A stretch of DNA of 64,000 nt from CAUPWF01 sp036656795 (GCA_036656795.1 JAVXHR010000002.1:107551-171550), one strand, 5' to 3'. Counted from the stretch's first letter, positions 17,930-26,611 are shown. The notes: generated by a model from the sequence alone, not told the origin. A program made the numbers and translations.

Positions 17930-18397
17930 CTAAAAATCGAATGCCAAACGAATCAATGCAATATCGTTTTTTTCAAATATTTTAGTTGTTTTATCTTCAT
18001 ATTCTATCGTAACTGTATCTTTATCAAAGTCCTTTAAAACTCCTGTAAATTCTTTTTGTTTATCAATGGAGCGATACGTTCGAATTTCAACTTCCTCTCC
18101 TATGCTTCGTATATAATCTTTCTCTTTCTTTAAAGGTCTTCCAAGTCCGGGAGAACTCACTTCTAAGATATACGTATCATCTATATAATCTTTTTCATCC
18201 AGCACTTCTGATAATGCTCTGCTTACCATAGCACAATCATCCACTGCAATACCACCTGGCTTATCAATATATCCTCGAAGGTACCACATGCCCCCTTCTT
18301 TGATATATTCCACATCCACCAGTTCAAACCCATAACCATCTACGATTGGCTGTAGTATTTCTTCTGTTTTTTGTTCATACAATTCTTTTTTAGACAA
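17930..18397 (-). CDS. rimP: Ribosome maturation factor RimP
   Basis: 30S maturation factor, 155 aa from the TTG at 18397. The start begins LSKKELYEQKTEEI, is preceded by AAGGGAG at correct spacing, and matches the family N-terminus. The frame stays open to 18505, but that extension would read through a strong hairpin and has no homology to the family. The conserved ELVDVEYIKEGG and ILEVSSPGLGRPL stretches are present. It is the first gene of the nusA-infB operon. Confidence 0.93.
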   Translation of the reverse strand: MSKKELYEQKTEEILQPIVDGYGFELVDVEYIKEGGMWYLRGYIDKPGGIAVDDCAMVSRALSEVLDEKDYIDDTYILEVSSPGLGRPLKKEKDYIRSIGEEVEIRTYRSIDKQKEFTGVLKDFDKDTVTIEYEDKTTKIFEKNDIALIRLAFDF

Positions 18398-18419
18398 TAC
18401 ACTTCTCCCTTTCTTTCCG

Positions 18420-18451
18420 TAAAAGAAGAGTGAACTTTCGTTCACTCTTCT
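18420..18451 (-). terminator. Terminator-like hairpin between promoter and rimP
   Basis: AGAAGAGTGAAC pairs with GTTCACTCTTCT, a perfect 12-bp stem with a GAAA tetraloop on the minus strand, followed by TTTTA. It lies 58 bp after the topoisomerase subunit A stop codon, so it can end that transcript. It also lies downstream of the promoter at 18477-18505 and upstream of rimP, so it can act as an attenuator of the nusA operon. Confidence 0.8.
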
Positions 18452-18476
18452 GCCAATTTCTATGTAACTATCACAT

Positions 18477-18505
18477 ATGATAGCACACTTTTTCTTTAAA
18501 ATCAA
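18477..18505 (-). promoter_or_regulatory. Promoter of the rimP-nusA-infB operon
   Basis: Minus strand TTGATT (18500-18505), a 17-bp spacer and TATCAT (18477-18482). A palindrome-like CTATCA-4-TGATAG (18468-18483) overlaps the -10 box and could be a protein site. The promoter abuts the upstream stop codon at 18510. Confidence 0.7.
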
Positions 18506-18509
18506 GGGT

Positions 18510-20747
18510 TTATCTCGTTTTTACACCAATCGTATCACGTTTTCCAAGGCGTAATCGATTCAGCGTTACTTCTTTCTCTTGATACAATACTTTTGTCTCT
18601 TTTCCTTCTTCAAATAGATAAGCATGTTCTACTTCATCTTTCTTTTGTAACTTGATTCCGCGGACTCCTATTGCACTCTTTTTTTTCTCTGTCACGTCTG
18701 TTGATTGGAATCTCAAGAAATAACCACCTGCTGTCTGTAACACAATATTATGATTCTCACAAATTACAGCAACACTTACAATTTCATCTTCCGGTTGTAA
18801 CTTTGTTGCCATAATGGTACGCTTTGCCACTTGAAACTCCGTACCTTCTACTTTTTTAATCATTCCCTGTTTTGTAGCAAATAACAATTTTGCATAACGC
18901 ATCTGTTCTGCATCACACATAAACACAATCTGTTCTTCTGTACTACTGTAATTACTAATATTATCAATAGGTTGTCCTTTATCTCTTAATTTACCATGAT
19001 GGATATCAGGCACTTTAATCTGATGCATACGTCCTTCGTTGGTAAACATACAGATCTTCCCTGTATTTAAACAAGTAAACACAAATTTGTTTTCCCCATC
19101 TGCCACCTCTTTATTTCGTTCATAAAGTGCAATGTCAATTGTTTTTGCATATCCGAACCGATCCATCAAGAATACAACTTCTTGTTCTTCAACCTTATTT
19201 TCTTCAAATACTGCATCTTCTACATTCTCAATCACTGTACGGCGTGCTCTTCCATAAGACTTTTTAACTGCATTAAGCTCTGCAACAATCAGCTCTGACA
19301 TTGAGTCGTAATTATTTAGAAGGTCTTCATACCGAGCAATATTCTGAAGCGTTTCTGTATGTTCTGCCTGAAGAGATTCAATTTCTAATCCAATTAATTT
19401 GTATAATCGCATTTCTAGGATAGCAGTTGCCTGACGTTCTGTAAACCGAAGCATAGCTGCCATCTTCTTTGAGATGTTTGACTTGAAATTAATATGTTCC
19501 GTTACTCCCGTAATCAGACATGCTTTGGCATCTTTTACAGAAGTACTTCCTCTAAGAATTTCTATAATAAGGTCTATAACATCACAAGCCTTGATAAGAC
19601 CTTCCTGTATTTCTTTTTTATCAGTTTCTTTTTGCAGCAGCGTGTGATACTTTCGATTGGCTAATTCAAATTGAAAATCAACATGGTATTCAATAATCTT
19701 TTTAAGCCCCATGATCTCAGGCTTTCCATCAGCAACTGCTAACATATTCACACCAAATGTATCTTCTAATCTGGTTTTTTTATAGAGCATATTTGTAAGA
19801 TTCTCGACATCTGCATCTTTTCGCAATTCCAATACAATACGAATTCCATCTTTAGACGATTGGTTTGAAATATCAACAATATCATTTGTTTTTTTACTTT
19901 CAATTAATCCACAGATATCATTAAGAAATTTTCCAATTCCGGCGCCAATCATAGTATACGGGATCTCAGAAATGACTAATTTCTTTTTTCCACCCTTCAT
20001 CTCTTCTACTTCTACTTTACCACGCACCTTAATCTTGCCTGCGCCCGTCTCATAGATACTTAGCAAGTCATCTTTATTGACAACCACACCACCTGTAGGA
20101 AAATCCGGTCCTTTAAGATATTGCATCAATTGTTTGGTACTAATCTCATCATTTTTTATATAAGCTTTTACAGCATCTATTACTTCCAATAGATTATGTG
20201 GTGGAATGCTGGTTGCCATTCCTACTGCAATTCCTTCTGCTCCATTGACTAGTAGATTGGGAATACGAACAGGTAGCACCTCCGGTTCTTTCTCTGTCTC
20301 ATCAAAATTAGGCACAAAATCAATAATATCTTTGTCCAAGTCTGACAAATAGACCTCTTGTGTTAGTTTTGCCAATCGAGCTTCCGTATAACGCATTGCA
20401 GCTGCGCCATCTCCCTCAATAGATCCAAAATTTCCATGCCCATCTACCAATACCATACCTTTTTTAAACTCTTGTGCCATGACAACTAAAGATTCATAGA
20501 TTGAACTATCTCCATGGGGATGATATTTACCCATAGTATCTCCTACAATACGAGCACATTTTCGATACGGCCTATCATAGCGAATTCCCAATTCATACAT
20601 GTCATATAAAGTTCTACGTTGCACCGGCTTCAAGCCGTCTCGAACATCAGGAAGTGCTCGTGCAACAATAACACTCATGGCATAATCAATATATGATTTT
20701 TTCATCACATCTGAGTATTCCGTTCTTATAATTTGTGACTCATTCAT
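18510..20747 (-). CDS. parC: DNA topoisomerase IV subunit A-like protein
   Basis: Breakage-reunion subunit of a type IIA topoisomerase (745 aa). The catalytic tyrosine is Tyr120 in AAMRYTEARL. The QuRDR-equivalent region HPHGDSSIYESL is at 76-87. The C-terminal beta-pinwheel carries no QRRGG-type GyrA box, and the length is shorter than typical GyrA, both favouring topoisomerase IV over gyrase; this remains an inference. It is 28 bp downstream of subunit B, the usual parE-parC order. Confidence 0.88.
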   Translation of the reverse strand: MNESQIIRTEYSDVMKKSYIDYAMSVIVARALPDVRDGLKPVQRRTLYDMYELGIRYDRPYRKCARIVGDTMGKYHPHGDSSIYESLVVMAQEFKKGMVLVDGHGNFGSIEGDGAAAMRYTEARLAKLTQEVYLSDLDKDIIDFVPNFDETEKEPEVLPVRIPNLLVNGAEGIAVGMATSIPPHNLLEVIDAVKAYIKNDEISTKQLMQYLKGPDFPTGGVVVNKDDLLSIYETGAGKIKVRGKVEVEEMKGGKKKLVISEIPYTMIGAGIGKFLNDICGLIESKKTNDIVDISNQSSKDGIRIVLELRKDADVENLTNMLYKKTRLEDTFGVNMLAVADGKPEIMGLKKIIEYHVDFQFELANRKYHTLLQKETDKKEIQEGLIKACDVIDLIIEILRGSTSVKDAKACLITGVTEHINFKSNISKKMAAMLRFTERQATAILEMRLYKLIGLEIESLQAEHTETLQNIARYEDLLNNYDSMSELIVAELNAVKKSYGRARRTVIENVEDAVFEENKVEEQEVVFLMDRFGYAKTIDIALYERNKEVADGENKFVFTCLNTGKICMFTNEGRMHQIKVPDIHHGKLRDKGQPIDNISNYSSTEEQIVFMCDAEQMRYAKLLFATKQGMIKKVEGTEFQVAKRTIMATKLQPEDEIVSVAVICENHNIVLQTAGGYFLRFQSTDVTEKKKSAIGVRGIKLQKKDEVEHAYLFEEGKETKVLYQEKEVTLNRLRLGKRDTIGVKTR

Positions 20748-20775
20748 TCTCTATATCCTCCCTCGTTGTATCTTT

Positions 20776-22698
20776 CTATATATCAAGCTCTGCTTCTGTT
20801 GCATTCTCATAGATAAATGCCCGTCTTGGTGGAACTTCCGTTCCCATCAGCATTTCCGTAACTCCGGAAGCCATTCGTGCATCTTCTATCTCTACTAATT
20901 TTAACATACGGGTCTCTGGATTCAATGTAGTTTCCCATAATTGCCCAGCATCCATCTCGCCTAAACCTTTGTAGCGTTGTAGGGTAAATGAACCCTCGTG
21001 GGATTTACGATATCTTTCTAACGCCTTATCATCATACAGATACTCTTCTTGCCCACTCTTAGGCATCGTCTTATACAATGGTGGCATAGCAATATATACA
21101 TGTCCCTCAAAGATGAGTTCCGGCATAAAACGATAGAACAGTGTCAATAACAATGTAGAGATATGAGCTCCATCTACATCAGCATCTGCCATAATCACAA
21201 TCTTGTTATATCGTAATTTTGTAATATCAAAATCATTCCCATATCCTTCTGAGAATCCACATCCAAATGCATTAATCATCGTCTTTATCTCTGCATTTGC
21301 CAACACTTTATCAATACTGGCTTTTTCCACATTGAGTATTTTCCCACGAATTGGTAAAATTGCCTGATAGTTTCTATCTCTGGCTGTTTTTGCTGATCCT
21401 CCAGCGGAGTCCCCTTCTACGATAAATATCTCACAGATAGAGGCGTCCCTACTTTCACAATTTGCCAGTTTCCCATTACTGTCAAAAGAAAATTTTTGCT
21501 TTGTTAACAGATTCGTCTTTGCTTTTTCCTCAGTTCTTCTAATTTTAGCCGCCTTTTCTGCACAGCCTAATATTTTTTTTAAATTGTCAAGATTGCGATC
21601 AAAATATCGAACAATCTCATCTCCCGTTACTTTTCCGGCCGCTTTGGCAGCATCTTGATTATCAAGTTTTGTCTTTGTCTGCCCCTCAAATCTTGGATCC
21701 GGATGTTTCATTGATATAATGGCTGTCATGCCATTTCGTACATCTGCACCTGTAAAATTAGTATCTTTTTCTTTTAGAATCCCTAATTCCCTTGCATATT
21801 GATTCATCACTGTTGTAAACGTAGTTTTAAATCCCGTCAGGTGAGCACCACCTTCTGCATTATAGATGTTATTGCAAAACCCCAACACATTTTCATGAAA
21901 TTCATTCACGTACTGAAATGCAATCTCTACTTCAATTCCATCTACTTCATTTTTAAAATAAACCGGCTCATGAACTACTTCTTTTTTTTCGTTTAACTCG
22001 TTGATAAAACCAATAATTCCATCTGGTTCATGAAATTCAATATATTCTTTTTCATTCTCCCTCTTATCTTCAAAGATAATAGTAAGTGTCGGATTCAGAT
22101 AAGCTGTCTCATGAAGACGGCTCTTTACTTCTTCCGAACGAAATTTAGTTTTTTCAAAAATCGTATCATCGGGCAGAAAATTAACACATGTCCCTGTCTT
22201 TCTTGTCTTTCCAATAACCGGCAACAATCCATCTTCTAATTCAATTACCGGATTTCCACGTTCAAAACGGTCATGATGGATTTCACCGCCACGGCTCACT
22301 TTTACATCCATGTATGTAGACAATGCATTTACTACAGAAGAACCAACCCCATGTAATCCACCACTTGTCTTATAAGAAGAATCATCAAACTTACCACCTG
22401 CATGCAATGTGGTGTACACAATACGTTCTGCGGATATCCCTTTGGCATGCATATCTACAGGCACCCCACGTCCGTTATCATTCACCGTTGCAGAACCATC
22501 TTGTTCTAATGTTACTTGTATCGTGTCACAATATCCAGCAAGATGTTCATCCACCGCATTATCTACAATCTCATATATTAGATGATTCAGCCCCTTTGTT
22601 GATACACTTCCAATATACATACCCGGTCGTTTACGAACCGCCTCTAATCCTTCTAATATGGAAATACTGCCTGCATCATAGGTATCTTTCTTTGCCAT
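20776..22698 (-). CDS. parE: DNA topoisomerase IV subunit B-like protein
   Basis: ATPase subunit of the same type IIA enzyme (640 aa from the chosen start). The GHKL ATPase has EIVDNAVDEHLAG and NDNGRGVPVDMH; the Toprim domain has EGDSAGGSAK and the DADVDGAHI metal site. The frame opens 17 codons earlier, but the ATG at 22698 (MAKKDTYDAGS) follows AAAGGATAT and gives the usual N-terminus. ParE and gyrase B are hard to tell apart by eye; the call rests on the partner subunit. Confidence 0.88.
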   Translation of the reverse strand: MAKKDTYDAGSISILEGLEAVRKRPGMYIGSVSTKGLNHLIYEIVDNAVDEHLAGYCDTIQVTLEQDGSATVNDNGRGVPVDMHAKGISAERIVYTTLHAGGKFDDSSYKTSGGLHGVGSSVVNALSTYMDVKVSRGGEIHHDRFERGNPVIELEDGLLPVIGKTRKTGTCVNFLPDDTIFEKTKFRSEEVKSRLHETAYLNPTLTIIFEDKRENEKEYIEFHEPDGIIGFINELNEKKEVVHEPVYFKNEVDGIEVEIAFQYVNEFHENVLGFCNNIYNAEGGAHLTGFKTTFTTVMNQYARELGILKEKDTNFTGADVRNGMTAIISMKHPDPRFEGQTKTKLDNQDAAKAAGKVTGDEIVRYFDRNLDNLKKILGCAEKAAKIRRTEEKAKTNLLTKQKFSFDSNGKLANCESRDASICEIFIVEGDSAGGSAKTARDRNYQAILPIRGKILNVEKASIDKVLANAEIKTMINAFGCGFSEGYGNDFDITKLRYNKIVIMADADVDGAHISTLLLTLFYRFMPELIFEGHVYIAMPPLYKTMPKSGQEEYLYDDKALERYRKSHEGSFTLQRYKGLGEMDAGQLWETTLNPETRMLKLVEIEDARMASGVTEMLMGTEVPPRRAFIYENATEAELDI

Positions 22699-22737
22699 TT
22701 TCCAATATATCCTTTCCGTTTTCTTTTCTATTCGCTT

Positions 22738-22766
22738 ATAGTAGCACAAAATATTGTGTTATTCAA
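22738..22766 (-). promoter_or_regulatory. Promoter of the parE-parC operon
   Basis: Minus strand TTGAAT (22761-22766), 17-bp spacer, TACTAT (22738-22743). It lies between the spoIIP stop codon and the parE ribosome site. Confidence 0.6.
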
Positions 22767-22773
22767 TTCCCGA

Positions 22774-23952
22774 TTATTCTGTCAATACATGATGTAGTAC
22801 TTTTGCCAATGGTTCCATTGCATTTCGAATTTCTTCCACTGTATTCGTCTGTGCCCCTGCTTCTATAAGCAAGGTCTTTGGTAGCATATCCATATTGTAT
22901 CGATATCCTTTGAGATAAATTTTTCTGGTAAACTCCGGATACATACTTTCACATGCCAACTTCATCTGTAATGACATGGCTAGATTATCTTGAATATAAG
23001 GATTATTTAGATATATAATATTTCCATTGGTTCTGGTCTTACTCAATCCATTAAAAAACATAATTTGAGCTGTTTGTTTTCCATCTATTTGACTAACCAG
23101 ATGGGTATCTGCACCCACCCCATCTCGATGGAGATCAATTGCCACTTCAATGCTTGGGTGTTCCGCTAATATCTTTTGAATATCCGGTTTTGCCCTTTGA
23201 TATGCTTTACTGCGATCTAATTTTCCATCCTCCATATCATATATCCCTTCATGATGCATAGTTTCTATTCCGTAGGTCTCATTTAATAATTGGGTTAGGT
23301 AAGCTCCGACGCCTACAATACTGGTTGCCGTATCTCCCGAAATGGAATCCACAAATGTTTCCTGGGAATGTGTATGATAGATTAATACTTTTGGCCCACT
23401 ACTTTCTTGATTCAGGTGTACATCATAATTAAGTAGTGCCTCTGCATTTAATTGCTCTTGATCTGTCATAGTAGAACTATCTACAATATAAAAATTGTTG
23501 ACCAGATAATCGAAATCTTTCAACTTTTCTAAGTCCATATCTACTTTTTCAGGTGATGTTGCTTCCTGAATAACCGGTTGCTCCTCTTTTATAAGATTCC
23601 CCTGTGCATCTACTTCGTTTTCATCGCTTGCCTGACGGGCTAATATCATCTCATAGGTAGACATATCTTCTAAATCCATCTTCATATCTTTTGTAGCTGT
23701 CACATAGGAGCCTAAAGGGATAATATCAACTGCCTTTTTCGTAATCCAAGTTTCTATATTCAAATCTTCTGAACGTGTCTGGTAAGTAATATTGGGTAGA
23801 TATGTCTCTTCAGATGTTTCTTGCAACATCTGGCATAATTGCACATTCCACTCTTGAAATATGCGTGTTCCTCCATGGATCAAGACATAACTTCCCAATG
23901 ATATCATAAGAATTCCTACTATAATATTGATAATTTTAATTCTATTTCTCAC
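22774..23952 (-). CDS. spoIIP: Stage II sporulation protein P (amidase)
   Basis: Membrane-anchored peptidoglycan amidase needed for engulfment in the mother cell (392 aa). A membrane helix is at about residues 7-28. The catalytic domain occupies the C-terminal half: YHTHSQETF near 198, DLHRDGVG near 275, and EAGAQTN near 368 provide zinc and catalytic residues. It is 85 bp downstream of gpr, the spoIIP neighbour in many spore formers. Confidence 0.94.
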   Translation of the reverse strand: MRNRIKIINIIVGILMISLGSYVLIHGGTRIFQEWNVQLCQMLQETSEETYLPNITYQTRSEDLNIETWITKKAVDIIPLGSYVTATKDMKMDLEDMSTYEMILARQASDENEVDAQGNLIKEEQPVIQEATSPEKVDMDLEKLKDFDYLVNNFYIVDSSTMTDQEQLNAEALLNYDVHLNQESSGPKVLIYHTHSQETFVDSISGDTATSIVGVGAYLTQLLNETYGIETMHHEGIYDMEDGKLDRSKAYQRAKPDIQKILAEHPSIEVAIDLHRDGVGADTHLVSQIDGKQTAQIMFFNGLSKTRTNGNIIYLNNPYIQDNLAMSLQMKLACESMYPEFTRKIYLKGYRYNMDMLPKTLLIEAGAQTNTVEEIRNAMEPLAKVLHHVLTE

Positions 23953-24037
23953 TTCTTCGCTCCACCCACTTCATCTCGTTTTTCTATTATACAATGCAGT
24001 TTCTACTACATAGTACTATATGAAACTTTCGGCAAGA

Positions 24038-25006
24038 TTATGTGCATGTCCCATCGGAAAACAACATATTCAATCCTTCAGAAATTGTATAACTAATACG
24101 TTTTACCGTTTCATCTACATCTTTTGGTGTTACAAACATGCCATTTAGATGTGGAGAAATCAGTTCTTTAATAAGCTCATATTTTTCTGTGGCATTATAT
24201 CCTTGTAATACTGCACCTACTCCTTTTAATGTTTCCGAACTTTCTAATGCCATAATTAAGTTCTCCATAGTATCATTTACAATGGTTGCTGCATCAACCA
24301 CCGTTGGAACCCCAATTCCAATAACTGGAATTCCTAAGGTCTGTTTTGTAAGCCCACTTCTATGATTTCCAACACCTGAACCGGGATTGATTCCTGTATC
24401 TGCAATCTGAATTGTTCGGTTTAAACGTTTACTATTACGTGCCGCTAATGCATCAATGGCAACGATAAAATCGGGATGAGTCTCATTGATAATTCCTTTT
24501 ACAATTTCTACTGTCTCCATGCCCGTCTGAGCCATCACACCCGGTACAATTGCACTGGTCATGTGTACTTGTTCTTTCCCCATAGCATATCTTCCATATT
24601 CTTTTACAATATGCCGTGTAATAGAAAGATTGTCCACAACACGTGGTCCTAATGCATCCGGCGTAATCTGACGATTTCCCAATCCCACTACCAGTACTTT
24701 ATATTCTTCTTTTTCTGTTTTAATTAATTGTTGAACATAGGCTGCCAAATCTTTTGAAATCTCACGATGATAATCTTCATCCGGCACAACTAGATTTGGT
24801 GCTTCCATTGTAATATATGTTCCTACCGGCTTTCCCATTACTTTTGCACCTTTTTCTGTCTCGATCTTTACTGTAGTAATTCGCAGTTCTCGTTCTTCAT
24901 CATAGGTCTCTTCTACCACAACACCTTGAATCTCCACATTATCCGATTCAAATCTTTCTTTCTGCTCCAATGCCAAATCAGTTCTGATATGATACTTTTC
25001 CAACAT
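24038..25006 (-). CDS. gpr: Germination protease GPR
   Basis: Protease that degrades small acid-soluble spore proteins at germination (322 aa from the chosen ATG). The N-terminal propeptide region begins MLEKYHIRTDLALEQKE, the part removed on activation in the family. The VVGLGNRQITPDALGP motif near residue 105 and GINPGSGVGNHRSGL near 208 are diagnostic. The frame is open 38 codons further upstream, but those cross the rpsT promoter, and the ATG at 25006 is preceded by AGAGAGGA. Sigma-G control is expected from the family; I did not resolve the promoter. Confidence 0.95.
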   Translation of the reverse strand: MLEKYHIRTDLALEQKERFESDNVEIQGVVVEETYDEERELRITTVKIETEKGAKVMGKPVGTYITMEAPNLVVPDEDYHREISKDLAAYVQQLIKTEKEEYKVLVVGLGNRQITPDALGPRVVDNLSITRHIVKEYGRYAMGKEQVHMTSAIVPGVMAQTGMETVEIVKGIINETHPDFIVAIDALAARNSKRLNRTIQIADTGINPGSGVGNHRSGLTKQTLGIPVIGIGVPTVVDAATIVNDTMENLIMALESSETLKGVGAVLQGYNATEKYELIKELISPHLNGMFVTPKDVDETVKRISYTISEGLNMLFSDGTCT

Positions 25007-25068
25007 AATATATCCTCTCTTTATTACCGTTTTGTAGTAGCTTTTACAAAAAAAGTAATAAATATGTA

Positions 25069-25097
25069 TTGACATCCTCATGTTCATAGCATAAAAT
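25069..25097 (+). promoter_or_regulatory. Consensus promoter of rpsT with an overlapping inverted repeat
   Basis: TTGACA (25069-25074), 17-bp spacer, TAAAAT (25092-25097). TGTTCA (25081-25086) and TGAACA (25097-25102) form an inverted repeat that straddles the -10 box, a possible operator. The start point would be about 85 bp upstream of rpsT. Confidence 0.85.
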
Positions 25098-25188
25098 GAA
25101 CAGGTATGTTTCATTAGCACGTCCGTGTCCGGGTCTAAGAAACAATAAATATAACAAACTTAAAATCACATATTTGGAGGTGTACGAT

Positions 25189-25452
25189 TTGGCTAATATT
25201 AAATCTGCAAAAAAAAGAATTCTAGTAAACGAAACAAAAGCAATCAGAAATAAAGCAATTAAATCAAAAGTAAAAACTTGCGTAAAGAAAGTTGACGCTG
25301 CCATTGTTGCAAATGACAAAGCTGCCGCTATTGATGCTTTAAAAGTTGCGATCGTAGAAATCAACAAAGCTACTAGCAAAGGTGTATATCACAAAAATAC
25401 AACTTCTAGAAAGATTTCTCGTTTAACAAAAGCTGTAAATGCAATTGCTTAA
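25189..25452 (+). CDS. rpsT: 30S ribosomal protein S20
   Basis: 16S rRNA-binding protein S20 (87 aa). The start is a TTG preceded by GGAGGTG at 6-bp spacing and gives the family N-terminus (M)ANIKSAKKRI. A longer reading from 25096 has no ribosome site and no homology. The Escherichia coli rpsT also starts with UUG, where the weak codon is part of autoregulation; the same may apply here. It is a single-gene unit with its own promoter and terminator. Confidence 0.96.
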   Translation: MANIKSAKKRILVNETKAIRNKAIKSKVKTCVKKVDAAIVANDKAAAIDALKVAIVEINKATSKGVYHKNTTSRKISRLTKAVNAIA

Positions 25453-25468
25453 TTTATAATAATTTAAA

Positions 25469-25499
25469 AACAACCATACCGTCATATGGTTGTTTTTTT
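25469..25499 (+). terminator. Intrinsic terminator of rpsT
   Basis: AACAACCATA pairs with TATGGTTGTT over a 6-nt loop (10 bp), followed by a run of T. It begins 17 bp after the rpsT stop. Confidence 0.92.
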
Positions 25500-25561
25500 G
25501 TATTAATATCTTCTTTTTAAAGTATATTCTCCATTAAGAAATGAGAATCACTTTCTTAAAG

Positions 25562-26203
25562 TTATAATTTGGAATATCCATAACTATTCACAATAGCCTC
25601 TACTTTTTTCCCTTCTTTGCACATTGGACAATCATGTGGTTTATATGCCCTATAATCCGGTACATCAGCACTGGTAAATATAGTCTTCACTTCCAGCCCC
25701 GCAATCTTATTCACTGCACTAAAGATAGCACATGCTCCACAAATCGTTCCTCCATAATATAGAATTGACTCAATAGCTCTTGTAATTGTCTTTCCTGTAG
25801 TTAGGGACGCTGCTAGGATTAAGACCTGTTGATTTAGTATCATACGTTGTTTATTGTCTCGAAACATGATTTGTCCCATATTGTCATATTCAGGTGTGAT
25901 TACCGAGATATTGTTCCCTGCACTAAGGGACAGGTGATTGCTATCTGCTAACTGTTCCGCCATAAATGTACCAATAACTTCTGTCTCATCTAAGCAGACA
26001 ATGGTATCAATCATAGTGGTTGATAAGTATTCATGGGATAATTCCTTCGCCGCTTCTCTTGCATTGTTGTGTCTTGTCTTTACCGTTGACATATCAATGT
26101 ATGTATTAATGTGCGAATTACTTGTTGCAAAATGCCCCTTTAATATCTTGATACGTGCTTTGGGGTTCTTGGTAGAACGAAGATCTTCTAATCTGGCATC
26201 CAT
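25562..26203 (-). CDS. Phosphoribosyltransferase-like protein
   Basis: 213-aa protein with an orotate/xanthine phosphoribosyltransferase-like fold. The PRPP loop is LILAASLTTGKTITRAIESI (residues about 126-145), where the usual pair of acidic residues before TTG is absent. This suggests altered PRPP use or a regulatory role. The C-terminal PHDCPMCKEGKKVEAI resembles the end of several clostridial PRTases and puts two Cys in a CxxC. It has a good AAGGAGG site. It stands alone between rpsT and the repeat array; no pyrimidine or purine genes are adjacent. Substrate unknown. Confidence 0.7.
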   Translation of the reverse strand: MDARLEDLRSTKNPKARIKILKGHFATSNSHINTYIDMSTVKTRHNNAREAAKELSHEYLSTTMIDTIVCLDETEVIGTFMAEQLADSNHLSLSAGNNISVITPEYDNMGQIMFRDNKQRMILNQQVLILAASLTTGKTITRAIESILYYGGTICGACAIFSAVNKIAGLEVKTIFTSADVPDYRAYKPHDCPMCKEGKKVEAIVNSYGYSKL

Positions 26204-26307
26204 AAAATTGTATTCCTCCTTGCAACTACTCTATTTGATGATTTCATTGTATCATATTTTATTTTAAATTACAGTAATTTTTTTGTGATACTGCACACAC
26301 ACCTTTT

Positions 26308-26519
26308 CGCAGCTTATGCTGTGTACCACAGCCTCCCTCTCGCAGCTTATGCTGTGTACCACAGCCTCCCTCTCGCAGCTTATGCTGTGTACCACAGCCT
26401 CCCTCTCGCAGCTTATGCTGTGTACCACAGCCTCCCTCTCGCAGCTTATGCTGTGTACCACAGCCTCCCTCTCGCAGCTTATGCTGTGTACCACAGCCTC
26501 CCTCTCGCAGCTTATGCTG
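26308..26519. repeat. Six head-to-tail 33-bp tandem repeats plus partial seventh
   Basis: Six identical 33-bp units start at 26308, 26341, 26374, 26407, 26440 and 26473, and 14 bp of a seventh begin at 26506. A degenerate piece (CACACACCTTTTCGCAG) precedes the first. Each unit holds GCTGTG-3-CACAGC and CAGC-4-GCTG, which share bases, so two hairpins per unit are mutually exclusive. There are no unique spacers. The unit is a multiple of three and stop-free, so artefactual ORFs appear on both strands. The surrounding 26204-26632 contains no credible gene. Confidence 0.95.
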
Positions 26520-26542
26520 CTCGACCGTTGGCGTCGCCAACT

Positions 26543-26611
26543 ATAATAAGAAATGCAGCCTCCCCCATATTCATGCGAGCATGATATGGGGGAGGCTGCA
26601 TTTCTTATTAT
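26543..26611. repeat. Very long inverted repeat (about 33-bp hairpin) after ilvC
   Basis: Bases 26543-26570 pair perfectly with 26584-26611 (28 bp). The loop region forms CATGC/GCATG with one unpaired T and a 2-nt tip. The core is GC-rich and the outer 10 bp are A/T-rich, so it could act as a bidirectional terminator for ilvC, whose stop codon is 22 bp away. It is longer than usual terminators. A smaller GTTGGC-3-GCCAAC hairpin (26527-26541) lies next to it. Confidence 0.93.

Noticed and set aside
18398..18505. N-terminal extension of rimP.
   Set aside because: It runs through the promoter and hairpin and has no family similarity; the TTG at 18397 has a good ribosome site.
25044..25379. 111-aa ORF antisense to rpsT.
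   Set aside because: Shadow of a real ribosomal protein gene.
26308..26519. CRISPR array.
   Set aside because: Units are contiguous with no unique spacers, and no cas genes are in the window.
26259..26584. Repeat-encoded proteins such as HKLREGGCGTQ arrays.
   Set aside because: The 33-bp unit is a multiple of three and free of stops, so all frames stay open; no homology or convincing initiation site.
26527..26611. Integron attC site suggested by GCCAAC next to a hairpin.
   Set aside because: The matching GTTRRRY end is missing after the hairpin and there is no integrase.
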